The translations under genes and the position numbers were made by a program. Below are positions 42,364 through 53,708 of a stretch of DNA of 64,000 nt, piece by piece (the first letter of the stretch is position 1; each line of letters begins with the position of its first letter). The notes under the pieces were generated by a model. The model saw only the letters and a list, made by a program, of their open reading frames with translations. It ran no database searches and was not told the DNA's origin. Origin of the DNA: Thalassia testudinum (taxonomy: Eukaryota > Streptophyta > Magnoliopsida > Alismatales > Hydrocharitaceae); the NCBI GenBank assembly GCA_037157565.1, contig JAZHRO010000036.1, forward strand, positions 140,732,501-140,796,500, in the 5' to 3' direction.

Positions 42364-43759
42364 AAGGAAACACACCTATTAAGTTTTTCGGGGAATTTAG
42401 ATTATTTTTATGCTATTTCTTAAGCTTTTCTGAATTACAGACAGATTCTGTTTGTGTGCAAAAACGTACGAACAAACGTGACAGACACGCACAATGGAGA
42501 CGATATTTTTGGTGGACCTTGACGCCACCTGGAGGACAGTAGCAGGTGCCTGTGGGCCTTGATCCCACACACATGAAGATGCACGAATGAACATCTAGGA
42601 GGATTCTACCTCTTAGACTTCTAATTTCACATATTAGAGTAGACTCTTCAAGATTTAGTCTAATCATTTGTCTTCTCGCCCTTATAACCTGAGGCTAGTT
42701 TTCCTGGGAGTGTTCCCAGTTCTTTAGATATTATGTATATTCTGTCTGTGGTAATTAGTTTCTTTTGATTGCGCAATTATAAAAAAAAAATCCGAGTTTC
42801 CTGCTATAAGTTGCATATCCATAGGCTGATTATCTAGGAGTGCTTGAGCAGCATTTAGATTTTTCTTAGTGCATTATGTGCATTTCTACATCGTAGAGTG
42901 CTAGAGCAAAGTACATAATTGTATCAGTTATCTGTACATGTATTGCATTTGGATGTAATTTAAGATCACTTAAGATGATTTGAAAAAATTAATCAAGTGG
43001 TCACATTACTTTTGAAAAGAGAATTGAGTAAAATATTCAGCAAGTGTTTGAATAACTTGATTGTGATTTTCAAAAGAAAAAAATCATTTTTTTGTGGTGT
43101 GATGCACACTTCTTACATCGAGCATGCACTATAGGCACCACACTAGGACTCGAACCCTTAAAGCTATAGGCATCTATCTCTTTATTGATGCAAACCCTCC
43201 TATTTTGCTTTGCGACGGTGGTATTGACTTTTACCCGAGTAACTTGATACTTTAAGGAGGGGGACATCCCTTAAAGGAATTAAAGGGTAGTTAAGAGGCA
43301 CCGCTGATGCATTGCTTGAAAGGAAATGTTTGCCCTACTTGCATCCCTTAGTTCCATCCTTGGAGTACCTTTTTACTGAGCATTTGAGAATATCATTGCA
43401 ACAAAGTGTGCGTCTTTAGGGCATTCGAAGGTCAATTTAGGGTGCGTAATTGGATTGACAACTTGTTTAGTCACCCAAAATAATCAAAGTGACCTCAACC
43501 GCCTTAACAGACATTGATCAGGAATCTCAAGTGCCTCTTTTCTCTTATACCACTTACATGGGAATGGAGAAACACTGCCTTGACTCCATTTAGCCAATTT
43601 GGAAAGTTGGAAGAGGACTTAAAGTGCTTTAAAGTGACGAAAGACTTTTTACCTTGTGTTTGCTTGGTGTATACTTGGCAGACACTCCCTTAGGAGAAGT
43701 CTTTTTTTGACCCTAAACTTGAAAGACTTTTTAGGAGAGCCAACCGAGAAAGAAAAAAG

Positions 43760-45300
43760 ATGGCGGATGAGATACCAGAAGGAGAAATTAGGGTTGGAGA
43801 AAATCAGAGAACCTTGAGAGACTATTTCCTCCCAACAACTCACCAAGCCCTACCTATCCGAAGACCTGGAGTGGATAATCCTTATGAGATTAAAAGTAGT
43901 ACCATATCTTTGCTACCCTCTTTCTTTGGTACTTCTAGGGAAGATCCCTACAGACATCTTAAGGAATTCATCGAGGTTTGTTCCATGGTGAAGCTCTAGG
44001 GTTTTACTAATGAAGCCCTGATGAGAACCTTATTTCCTTTCTCCCTAAAGGATAAGGCCAAGCATTGGTATCATACCCTCGATACAAGGGAAAATGATTG
44101 AGCCACCCTTAAGGGAGAATTTTTGAAGTACTTTCCTATGAGTAAAACCAATCATTACAAGAGAAAGATCATGAGTTTTACTCAACAGGAAGGGGAGCAA
44201 ATTCACGAGATGTGGGAGCATTTTAATGACTTACTCAGGTTGTAACCCCACCATCAAGTGCCAATGGCAATTAGTCGAAAGGTTCTATAATGGTTTATCT
44301 GAACGGCATAGGCAAACCATCGATGCAGCATATGCTGGAACCTTCATGACCAAAACTGAGGATGAAGCCTGAACTTTATTTGAAACATTAAGTGATAATT
44401 CCATGCATATGTCCTCTGCCTATTAAGAAAGGAAACCATCAATCTTGCAGAGGAAGATAGAGACCCATGAAGCCGGGGCTACTCAGGATTTGGCTTATTA
44501 AATTCAATTGTTAAACAAAAATTTTGGTAGGCTTTTAGCAAACCCCGGCATGAACACACAAGCAGCCTCTATTTTCTAGGCTTCAAGTGAATGCTCCATT
44601 TACCAAAGCACTACACGCCACTACAGAGTTGCCACTTAGCAAATCAATTCCCTAAGTTGATTCAGGCCAACCTGAATGCAGCCCAAGGTTTTCAACCACC
44701 TCCTTGTAATAACCCATATTCTAATACCTATAATCCGGGGTGACAAACTTTTCATGGAAGCAAGGTGATGCTTCCAACTCAGGGAATGCAAGACCCCAAC
44801 CTCCCCAACATGTTTACCAGCCATCCTATACAAACCCTCCTCAGAACAAGCCCTCTGAGATGGATGAACTAAAAGCCATGATGAAAGCGATGCAACAGCA
44901 TCAGAATATGATCATCCAATCTTAGAATAAGATGATTACTGATATGCAATTCCAAATTGGTCATCTTACCAAGGTAGTTAGGCAACGAGATCCGAGGAAG
45001 TTGCCTAACTCTTCTAAGGAGAACCCAAAGGGTAAGGGGGTCATATTCAAGGAGAACACTCAAGCTGTGACCATGCTGAGGAGTGAAAAAAAAAAAATCG
45101 ACAAACCTGATAACACTCCTACGATCACCCCTCAGAATTCCCCTCCCTTCAACGAACCCGACCTCCACCCTCACTGAGGAAGAGCCACATTGCCCTCGCT
45201 TAGTTGAAATCACTCACCTGGAGAATGTCGTCATTCCACCACCCCTGTCCTAACATGACGACCCCTCCACCAAGAAGCCAAGGGTACCCTATCCTGAGCG
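43760..45300 (+). pseudogene. Athila-like gag remnant
   Basis: The start at 43760 gives MADEIPEGEIRVGENQRTLR, followed by 'FFGTSREDPYRHLKEFIEVC', 'FPFSLKDKAKHWYHTL' and 'EFLKYFPMSKTNHYKRKIMS', the capsid blocks of Athila/Tat gag. A TAG at about 43999 and further stops and frameshifts break it. A Gln/Asn/Pro-rich C-terminal part runs from about 44640 to 45180 with 'MTNFSWKQGDASNSGNARPQ'. No zinc knuckle is seen, which is usual in this branch. Confidence 0.85.
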
Positions 45301-45474
45301 CTTATTCGCTCCTCGGGAATCTTCTGTTGGCTCATTTGGAGTCAAGGATAAGGTAAACGAGATTATGGACACTTTCAGGAAAGTCCACATCAACTTGCCT
45401 TTATTGGATGCTATAAATAGATCCCACCCTATACCAAGTTTCTAAAGGACCTGTGTACCTAGAAGCGTCGATCT

Positions 45475-46326
45475 ATGAGACAAGTCAAAGCTAAGGTCAT
45501 CCTACCTGACCATGTTAGCTCGATGCTCCAACATGGAACACTCCCCAAGATGAAAGACCTAGGAGTCCCGTATATTTCAGTGGTCATAGGTAACCAACAC
45601 ACTGATGAGGCTCTGCTCGATCTGGATACGGGGGTGAACATTCTATCGAGCTCTGTCTACGACCTTTTGGGAGGAGGCAATTTGAAGCCTAGTCCTATCA
45701 TCCTCCAAGTCGCAGACAGATCGCTTAAGACACCACGGGGATTGCTGGAAGATGTCTTGGTGAGAGTGGATTTCTTTCCTGTTGATTTTCTTGTACTTAA
45801 CACTGACCCATTTAATAAGCCCACCAAGCCGTCCATTATTTTGGGATGCCCCTTTTTGGCCACAGCCAATGCCTCTATCAATTGTAGATCAGGGGCACTT
45901 AAAATGGGCTTTGGGAACAAGAAAATCCAGTTGAATTTTTTTGATACCTACAAGCAATCAGAATTTGAAGATTGTTCTCAAATTGAGGTGGTTGATGAAA
46001 TCATTGAAGAGACTACTCCAACAGTCTTATGTAGTGATCCCCTTCAAATGGTTATATCTAAGGACCATCCTCCGATTATTGAAGAAAATGAAGGGGATAT
46101 GCCCGGATTAGAAGAGTTACTGGGAGTACACACAGAGCCTCTGTCCCCACCCTGGACCCTGAAAGTAAACCTGCTACTTGAGGCAGGGATATCTCAACTT
46201 ATACCCTCGATACAAAAGGCTCCTGAGTTGGAGCTTAAATCCCTCCCGAGCACATTGAAGTATGCTTTCCATGGTCTTAACGACACGCTCCCCATCATTA
46301 TCTCATCTACGTTATCTGAATCGTAG
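45475..46326 (+). pseudogene. Athila-like protease region
   Basis: A 283-codon open piece. 'VPYISVVIGNQHTDEALLDL' leads to an aspartic-protease D-T-G at 45625-45633. 'LQVADRSLKTPRGLLEDVLV' and 'SIILGCPFLATANASINCRS' follow, the protease C-terminal blocks typical of Athila/Tat. It continues into the acidic spacer before RT. It ends at a TAG at 46324. Confidence 0.85.
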
Positions 46327-46329
46327 GAA

Positions 46330-47370
46330 GGAGCTTTGCTCGAGTGTTTACAAAGGCACAAGGAAGCTATTACATGATCGATAGTTGATATTAAGGGTGT
46401 TGACCCCTCCTGCATCCATCATATATACATAGACGAGTCTGTGAAACTCTTTCGAGGCATGTAGAGAAGGCTCAATGCCAATATGCGGGAGGTTGTTAAA
46501 AAAGATATTCTAAAATGGGTGGATATAGGCATTATCTATCCCATTTCAGACAGTAAATGGGTCAGTCCAATATATGTGGTGCCCAAAAAATAGGAATCAC
46601 TGTGGAAGAAAATGACCAAAGAGAGTTGGTGACCACTAGACCCTCAACTGACTGGAGGGTCTGCATTGATTACCGCTATTTGAATACGACTACCCAGAAA
46701 GACCATTTCCCCTTGCTGTTTATTGATTAGAATTTGGAAAAATTGGCAGGGAACAAGTACTTCTGTTTCTTAGATGGTTACTCTGGATATAATCAGATAG
46801 TTGTCTTCCCTGACGATCAGGAGTGTACCACCTTCACAAGTCTGTATAGCACATTTGCGTTCCGCCGAATGCCATTCAGGTTATGTAACGATCCTGCCAT
46901 GTTCCAACGATGCATGATGGCTATCTCGTTTGACATGATTGACGAGTTTGTAGAGATCTTCATGGATGATTTCTCCATTTATGGCTCATCGTTTGACCTC
47001 TGCCTCTCGCACCTTGATAAAGTCATAACCGATTGCAAAGAGGCAAAGCTAGTGCTTAACTAGAAGAGCCATTTTATGGTCTAGCAAGGCATTGTTTTGG
47101 GGCATGTAATTTTCGAGAGAGGATTAGAGGTGGATAAAGCCAAAATCGAGTTCATCTCTAAACTTCCATTGCTCATTAATGTTCAAGTTAGATCTTTTCT
47201 TGGCCATGCTAGATTCTATAGGTGCTTTATTACAGATTTTAGTAAAATTTCTAAGTCACTCTGCGACCTGCTAACGAAAGATGTTTCCTTTGATTTTGAT
47301 GACAAATGTGGCGAGGCATTCCAAGTCTTGAAGAAAACCCTTATTACTGCGTCGATTCTCCAAGCACCAG
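46330..47370 (+). pseudogene. Athila-like reverse transcriptase remnant
   Basis: The N-terminal RT blocks are broken by stops near 46461 and 46591. 'RVCIDYRYLNTTTQKDHFPL' is followed by a stop, then open at 46734-47063 with 'FLDGYSGYNQI', 'FAFRRMPFRLCNDPAMFQRC' and the catalytic box FMDD at 46959-46970. 'LGHVIFERGLEVDKAKIEFI' and 'RSFLGHARFYRCFITDFSKI' follow after another TAG. The active site is intact. Confidence 0.9.
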
Positions 47371-47379
47371 ATTGAGCCC

Positions 47380-47900
47380 TCCTGTTTAAGCTTATGTGTG
47401 ATGATTCTGATTTCGCCGTAGGAGCGATCTTAGGTCAAAGGGTTGATGGTAAACCTTATGTTTTGCATTATGCCAGCAAGACCCTTACGGATCCTCGACA
47501 AAACTACACGGTCACTGAAAATGAACTTCTTGCAGTAGTATTTGCTTTGGAAAAGCTTCGGTCCTATTTATTGGGATCCAAGGTTGTGGTGTTCACTGAT
47601 CATTCTGCTTTAAAGCACCTTCTTGCTAAGAAGGACACCAAACCTCATTTGATTCGTTAGATTCTGCTACACCAGGAGCTCAACCTGGAAATTAAAGATA
47701 AGAAGGGAGTTGAGAATGTAGTAGTAGATCATCTGCTTAGGATCCCTATTGAGGCATCAACTCCTGTTGACGATATTTAGGAGACTTTTCCTGATGAGTC
47801 TTTGATGGCTGTGGAGGCTAAAACTCTTTGGTTTGCTGATACGATGAATTATCTGGTCACAGGCATTACTTCCAGTACTTGGGACAAGCAAAAGCGAGAC
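47380..47900 (+). pseudogene. Athila-like RNase H remnant
   Basis: '[20 protein letters not shown]' carries the first RNase H acid (usually C-D-A-S-D). '[20 protein letters not shown]' has the catalytic Glu and '[13 protein letters not shown]' the third Asp. The frame ends in TAG at 47658-47660, where the family has a Trp codon. Confidence 0.88.
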
Positions 47901-47989
47901 AAGTATCTTGTCGAAGCTAAATTTTATCACTAGGAGGAACCTGAGCTGTTTAGAATAGGCCCTGACCAGTTATTCCGTCGTTGCATCCC

Positions 47990-49105
47990 TGATGAAGAAT
48001 AAAAGAGTGTTCTGAATTTGCCATAACCTCCACTGTAGAGGGTATTTTAGTGGGAAAAAGACTGTCCATAAGGTTCTTCAGTCTAACTTTTGGTGGCTCA
48101 CCTTATTCAAAGATGCACATACATATGTAGGTGCATGTCTATGTTGCCAGGAAACAGGAACCATTGGAAAAAGGGATGAGATGTTCCAGCAACCTATTCT
48201 CCCCTTTGAGATATTTGATATTTGGGATATCGACTTCATGGGTCCCTTTCCTGTGTCCTTCAGATATGAGTACATCCTTGTGGTCGTGGACTATGTATCG
48301 AAATGGATAGAAGCCATACCCACATGGCCAATAACCATTCCGTGGTCTTGGATTTTGTTAGGGCTAATGTCATTTCTCGGTACGGGTGCCCAAGGACTAT
48401 CATAAGTGATGGAGGACCTCATTTTAAAAATGTGCACTTCACAAGACTACTCCAAAATTTGTAAGTCGATCACATGATAGCCATACTTTACCATCCCCAA
48501 ACGAGTGGTCAGGTTGAAGTGTCTGATAGGGAAATTAAGAGGATTTTGGAGAAAACTGTTAGGTCCGAGCGTAAGGATTGGTCAAAAAAATTGAATGATA
48601 CTCTTTGGACCTACAGGACAGCATATAAAACTCCCTTGGGCATGTCTCCTTTCCGTTTTGTCTATGGAAAAGTGTCACCTTCTCGTTGAAATCCAACACA
48701 AAGCTTACTGGGCTATTAAAAACGTTTAACTTAAATATAGATAAAGTGGGGAAGGCAAACATGCTGGAGTTAAGTGAGCTTGAGGAGCTATGCAATGAAG
48801 CATACGAAACCTCTCAAACTTACAAGTAACGTACAAAGGTCTTCCATAATAAGCACGTCATTAGAAAGATCGTTGAGCCTAACCAGTGGTTCTGGCTTTT
48901 CAATTCCAGACTTAAGTTATTTCCTGGAAAGCTTAAGTCTCGCTGGGATGGGCCGTATGTTATTATTAATGCCTTCCCTGATTGAACAGTTGAAATTCAG
49001 AACCTTAATTCTGGTGAGAGCTTTAAGGCAAATGGCCGACTTAAACCTTATATTACTCTTTCAGATAGCCAGGTTTTGAACGTACTTCGGCTTGAGGAGC
49101 CTTAG
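47990..49105 (+). pseudogene. Athila-like integrase remnant
   Basis: The N-terminal zinc-binding part lies in broken frames at 48000-48180. 'EIFDIWDIDFMGPFPVSFRY' holds the first catalytic Asp, followed by 'VDYVSKWIEAIP'. The second Asp block is near 48400 (I-S-D-G-G). '[20 protein letters not shown]' at 48486 has Val-Ser where the catalytic Glu region is normally N-R-E-I-K. '[20 protein letters not shown]' and 'FVYGK' follow. The C-terminal part runs to about 49100 in shifted frames. No chromodomain is seen. Confidence 0.85.
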
Positions 49106-50760
49106 CTCCTACTCTCCTCTTCAGGTGATATTCTTCTGTCTTTAATTTTCCAATGAGGACATTGTCAATTTTAGGCATGGGGGGTATAACCTGAAGTTGT
49201 GTATTGCATTTATAAATATTTACATGCATTTAGGTTAGGTACATTAGGTTTTGAAAAAAAAATTCTCTTTTGTTTTCTTGAGTTAAATTGGTTAGTTCCT
49301 AGCAAAAGATTTTTATTAAAGAAGTTTCATCGAAGATCTTCTTCTTAAATTGTTTCTTAGTTTAAAATCCAGTACATTTACTTCACTTGCACGTAGACTG
49401 GGTAATAGATCTTTCAAGAAAACCAATAGACATTTTTAGTTTGTCAAAGAGAGGCATTGCTTCTTTTCCTTAACCTTTGGACAGTTAGTAGGGAATCAAG
49501 CAAACTATCTTCTTTTAGATCCACCTAATATTTGTGAGGTGAAAGTAGAGTGACTACTGGTGTGCTAAGTCTAGTACAAGGAATCCTAAACTCTGGATAA
49601 TTAGATAATGATACCTCAGAGTTAGGCTTAGTTTTCCGTCTCTGTTCCTGCGTGCGAACATTGTGTGTGAATTCCTGAGAGTCACCAAATAAGGCAAATA
49701 CATAGAGATTGAGTTCCAATAAAAATATGACTATGGTAGATGGTTACGACCGTCCTTCATAGAATCCTCGGCTGAAAGACGGTATTTGTGCTAAAGGTCA
49801 GAAGTACACTTGTCCTATCCATCCTTCCCTGATGCCAAGAGGAGGCACTTCCATCAAATAAGCTACACAATATCCTCTTGAACATCATCATCCCCAATAA
49901 TGTCTCATGAATAAAAGTTTGCGTCGTGTTGTGTTGTATTGGTAGTTGTGAAAAAACAAACAAAGAAAGGAGAGAGAAAAAAGGAAGAAAAAGAAATATA
50001 TATATATAGGAAGAAAGAAAGAAAAAAGAAAAAAAAGAAAGAAAAAAATATGTTCAAGTTTATAGTTGTCTTCGCGTTGATTTCATCATGTGTCAATGTA
50101 ATTGAGGCAACAAAAACACTCATTGCGATCCACCAAATATGACCTATACCTACTTTTTCAATATTTCTGATCGTCCGAATACTGGTTAAGGAATTCTAAC
50201 TTAGTTATAGGGTTATTAGGATTTTAATTAAAATGTAAATACCATGTGAGGCCACCAAACATTAAGTACATTTACAAAATCTAGTGAGATTTGTGATCTC
50301 AGAAAGGAAATAAGGAAAAAGAGTGAGCACAAAGGAACGCTAAGAGAGCATAATTTTTTTAGCCTTTCTCTTGGTTGACCTGTTTGATAGTCTAGAAATC
50401 TAGAGTCTGCAATACTAGACTATATGTAAAATCAGATAAGTGTGAGCCACCAAATATGAATCCATTTGACTCAGTATCTTCTATCTAAGCCAAAAAGCCA
50501 AGTTAAATCACAGATTATTTTCCACTTTATCCCTAAGGGAAGAAGTTGCATATTCTAATAAAATTTTTACTAAGAGTTACGTACGAACTTTAAATGTAAG
50601 TTGGCTTTTTCACTTGATTCGTTGCCTAGGCTACTATTATTTTATTTTCACATTTGTCTAGATCTCTAAATTTTTGGAATAAAAAAAGCAGAAATCTTTG
50701 GTCACATCCATCATTTTTCACTTTTGCTAGAGATTAGCAAAACTTAGGCATGAAGTTATT
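49106..50760 (+). other. Athila-like 3' untranslated region
   Basis: No coding blocks are recognised. AGGCATGGGGGGTATAA at about 49174 resembles the internal polypurine tract of this branch. A long A/G-rich tract lies at 49958-50050. The immediate 5' flank of the 3' LTR (TTAGGCATGAAGTTATT) is not strongly purine-rich. Confidence 0.6.
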
Positions 50761-52183
50761 TGATGAATCTAATTTATTGGATACTTAATTAGCCTAAGTA
50801 CAATTAAAACACACTTCATTAGATTGTAATTAGAATTAAGTGTTAGTTTATCTTAATTAAAAGATATTTTATTAAAACTTGATGCATATATGTTTTACAG
50901 GGTCATGTGTGCAAAATTTCCAAATCCCATACTCGACCACCATCTCTATCGCCAACAATGCGATATTCCTCGCCGACCTCAATGCATTGCCTCCCTCCTT
51001 TCCACAACAACTCCCTCCAAGCCTATCGGCACCACCTCATCGTCAAAGATTGTTGGCCAAGACATTCGCGGGGAAGAGAAAATAGAATGAGAGAGTCGCA
51101 ACTGCAGATGCTTATAAAAAAAAAAGATGCTCGCGCGAGGGTCATCTTCTTCCTGGGACCACCACCGTGATATCAAGCTCGCACCTTCTATCGTAGACTC
51201 AAGCGTGCATTGTGGCTGCCTCTCCTCCGCTTGCCTTGACGTGGTGGTGCTCGGTGACAGAGAGCACCACCATCAACATCCTCGACGTCGTTCCCCCAAC
51301 ATCTCCCTCTCCTATTCACCTTCTTCCTCTAAAAGAACCCAACACCCCATCACCACCGCCAACCCCTCGCCACCATTACCCACTGCCGACACCATCTCCA
51401 CCCCTCGGAGCTACCCTTACCCACTGCCAACACCTCTTCACTTCCTCTTCCCCTTTGTTTTTCTGCTTCCTTACCGTCGTCCCCTGTTCCACCCAATCCC
51501 ACACACAAAGGAACCCAAAGCCACAGTGAGCAGCTCCTCCATCGGACCGCCCTTTGACCTCCAAACTTCAAACTGAGCATCCTCGCCGACCATAGCAGCC
51601 ATGCGTGGCCTCACTCGACCAACACGCGGCCACACTCGATGCACGCACAGCACCTCTGACTGGTTCTTCTCTGCCTCCGGCCATCGACTTCGTCCATCGC
51701 TCATCGCCACCCACCTCCATTGCGAAGACCCTCGTCGATGCACCACCACCGACAGGCAAGCCGCCGGCAACAACCTCCTCGCGTGTGCACGTGACATCTC
51801 GAGCAAAACCCCTATTTTGCTACAATACCGTATCAATTAGTATTTACGTATTATGCCATTGCAAGATTACTATTCATTTATTTAAATCATATTATATTAA
51901 AGTGATTTTTCCCCTACTCTTATTCAATTGTATAGAATGAGAATTCATGTTGGAAAGAAAGTTGCAATGGTTCAAATGCTCACCTGTTAATATTCCCGAA
52001 TAGACAAGGCACCATTAATTATTTTAATAGGCTAGTTCCTCCCTATGGAAACGACCTAACTATTTTCGTGATTAGATTTTTGACATTAGATGTTTTGAAG
52101 AGCAATTTTCTACCACTCAACGAATCATAACGACGTGACATTTTATGTGTAAAAATTCATCGAAAACGAGAATCAACTTTTCA
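50761..52183 (+). repeat. 3' LTR of Athila-like element (1423 bp)
   Basis: TGATGAATCTAATTTATTGG...GAATCAACTTTTCA. It contains the segment 51295-51425 missing from the 5' LTR, bounded by two similar TTACCCACTGCC(G/A)ACACC stretches. Confidence 0.93.
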
Positions 52184-52242
52184 GGAACTGTGAAGGGTTC
52201 AACTACAATCATAAGAACTCAATTGACCAAGCTTTGATACCA
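52184..52242 (-). other. outer Copia leader and primer-binding site
   Basis: It holds the right TSD GGAAC and a minus-strand primer site TGGTATCAAAGC (plus 52231-52242) for initiator-Met tRNA. About six bases at the LTR/primer junction appear deleted compared with the other LTR end. Confidence 0.7.
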
Positions 52243-52452
52243 AGTAGATCGAAGCACACACACACAAAAGAGATGCAAGTTTATGCGGAAAACCCCTCAC
52301 AGGGAAAAACCATGGGAGCTCAAGCTCCACAAGGCTCTAATGCCCACTAGCACTTAGGGTTGTTATCTTCACTAAACACACACCCAAAGAAGAGGAGGGG
52401 TGTGTCACATTATTTATAAATGGAGTACATGGACCCACACCTAAGGTCCATG
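52243..52452 (-). repeat. 5' LTR of outer Copia
   Basis: It aligns with 34446-34649 from AGTAGATCGAAGCACAC to CCTAAGGTCCA. The far end is degraded, so the boundary is approximate and no TSD can be named. Confidence 0.78.
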
Positions 52453-53345
52453 TACCCATTTACAGGCATTTCACACCACTCAACAATTGGGAGGGGTTGA
52501 TGGCAAGAGATGCCAATGTCTAGATGCCAAAGGATTGGCGATGAATTATCAGAAGTAAGAATTGGTGACTTGCAATGTTCTTGGCTGATTTGAAGGGGTT
52601 TTAGCCCAAAGAAAATGCTCACAATGCTATTTCTTGGAACAAGAGCTTTGGCTTTATTGAGGTTGAAAATTTCCCTTAAAGTTAGGTGTTTTGCTTGGCT
52701 CTTTAGGAGAGGAAAGTTGGTTACAAGGATAGTAGAGAATACCTAGGCCCAAGAAGAGGTGATCTTATGTCACGTGTGTGGATAAGTAGATGAGGACTTA
52801 GAGCCCTTATTCTTAGGGGCAACTTTGTTAAAGAGGCTTGGATATTTAGACTTCTCTATAACGGGGACTAATTCGATCGATGGCTTATGGGAGAATTGTA
52901 GGGTTGATGCATGTGTGGATACCCATGCTTGGTGGAAGGTATTCTTGGGTTTGTGATCTCTTTGGTTAAAGAGGAATGTGGAGGGTTTTTGGGGTGATCG
53001 AGTGTAAGTGGATGTTGTTGTGAGGGAGACAAATTTTGTGGAGACAATTTGTAATTCTTTGGTTTGGAAGGCAATGAAGTGGATGGCTACTAACATATAG
53101 TGGTCATACTTTCCCTTTTTAAGGAAAACTATTGGGAATTTTTGGTAGAGTGGAGGGACTTAGCAACGTAGGGAATCTCATTGAGAGGAATCAAATAAGG
53201 AAAGGAGACTTTGTATTTGAGAGATTTTAGGTTGAGTGTCCATGTGAGTTTGTTGAGGTCTACACATAGGCTTGAAGTCCTCTTTTCTATTTTGATATGT
53301 GTATTGCTCAAAAAAAGGGGCAGGTTCCCAGGAGGGCTTTTCTAT
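52453..53345 (+). mobile_element. L1-type LINE (copy E), 3' fragment
   Basis: Near 52650-52800 the plus strand reads 'RLKISLKVRCFAWLFRRGKL' and a broken 'C.VCG..DED...LFLG' zinc-ribbon block, the ORF2 C-terminus of plant L1 elements. Frames are broken. A long-loop inverted repeat and GCTCAAAAAAAGG near 53261-53315 mark the 3' end. The 5' limit is unclear because the outer Copia adjoins. Confidence 0.65.
53261..53303 (+). other. 3' inverted repeat of LINE copy E
   Basis: TACACATA (53261-53268) and TATGTGTA (53296-53303) pair across a 27-base loop. TTGCTCAAAAAAA follows. Confidence 0.4.
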
Positions 53346-53393
53346 TTCGAAGGGCTCTTTGATTGTTCATTTTTTATTTTTTGAAAAGAGTTA

Positions 53394-53418
53394 GGTGATT
53401 ATCTGTGTGATAATCACC
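53394..53418 (-). other. 3' hairpin of LINE copy D
   Basis: GGTGATTATC and GATAATCACC form a perfect ten-pair stem with a five-base loop (53404-53408). On the minus strand it is followed by TAACTCTTTTCAAAAAATAA. Confidence 0.8.
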
Positions 53419-53419
53419 G

Positions 53420-53693
53420 AAAAGCTAATCCATTAATGGCCAAGAGTGGCAATAATTACAAAATTGTTACAAGGATGTGTGTCTCCCAAAAATGAATGAA
53501 GTGTTGAAATGCTAAGAACAGAATTTTCAACACAAGGAATTTGTTCCTTGAAAATGGCGGCATTCCTTCTCAACCAAATTCCCCAAAGCATGGGCAACAC
53601 CTTGGCCTTCTCCTTCTTTAACCTGAAGACATTATGACCCGCATCCAACCACCCATACCTAAAAGAACTCCAAAATCGAATTTGGTTTGAGTG
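53420..53693 (-). pseudogene. LINE copy D ORF2 C-terminal tail
   Basis: 'PMLWGIWLRRNAAIFKEQ' and its surroundings (53648-53433) match the last conserved block of plant L1 ORF2, where W-G-x-W-x-x-R-N is usual. It continues the frame from 54746 across LINE copy C. Confidence 0.75.
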
Positions 53694-53708
53694 ATCAATT
53701 TAATCCAA

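Larger units (their letters stand above)
41053..52183 (+). mobile_element. Athila-like Ty3/Gypsy retrotransposon, complete, nested
   Basis: LTRs at 41053-42346 and 50761-52183 both run TGATGAATC...ACTTTTCA. Exact 5-bp TSDs GGAAC lie at 41048-41052 and 52184-52188. A tRNA-Asp type primer site follows the 5' LTR. Gag, protease, RT, RNase H and integrase remnants are in Gypsy order (integrase last), and their sequences resemble the Athila branch. A 1.7-kb region without recognisable genes lies between integrase and 3' LTR, where Athila elements may carry an env-like ORF. I see none here. All ORFs are interrupted. Confidence 0.93.
34446..52452 (-). mobile_element. outer Ty1/Copia retrotransposon, minus strand, split by two nested insertions
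   Basis: Matching LTRs lie about 18 kb apart at 34446-34649 and 52243-52452. A minus-strand primer site (TGGTATCAAAGC, 52231-52242) adjoins the right LTR, and a polypurine tract (CCAACTTGAGGAG on minus) adjoins the left. The RNase H tail is at 34650-34771. RNase H, RT, integrase, protease and gag remnants occupy 37248-40502, and leader-like DNA follows to 41052. The Athila-like element 41053-52183 and Copia remnants 34772-37247 are insertions into it. Without them the element is about 4.4 kb, a normal Copia size. Confidence 0.82.

Noticed and set aside
49106..50760. Env-like ORF expected in some Athila elements
   Set aside because: No frame longer than about 70 codons and no signal or membrane segment pattern was found between integrase and 3' LTR.
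53433..53648. Separate small minus-strand gene
   Set aside because: The frame is the C-terminal tail of LINE copy D, separated from the rest only by the copy C insertion.
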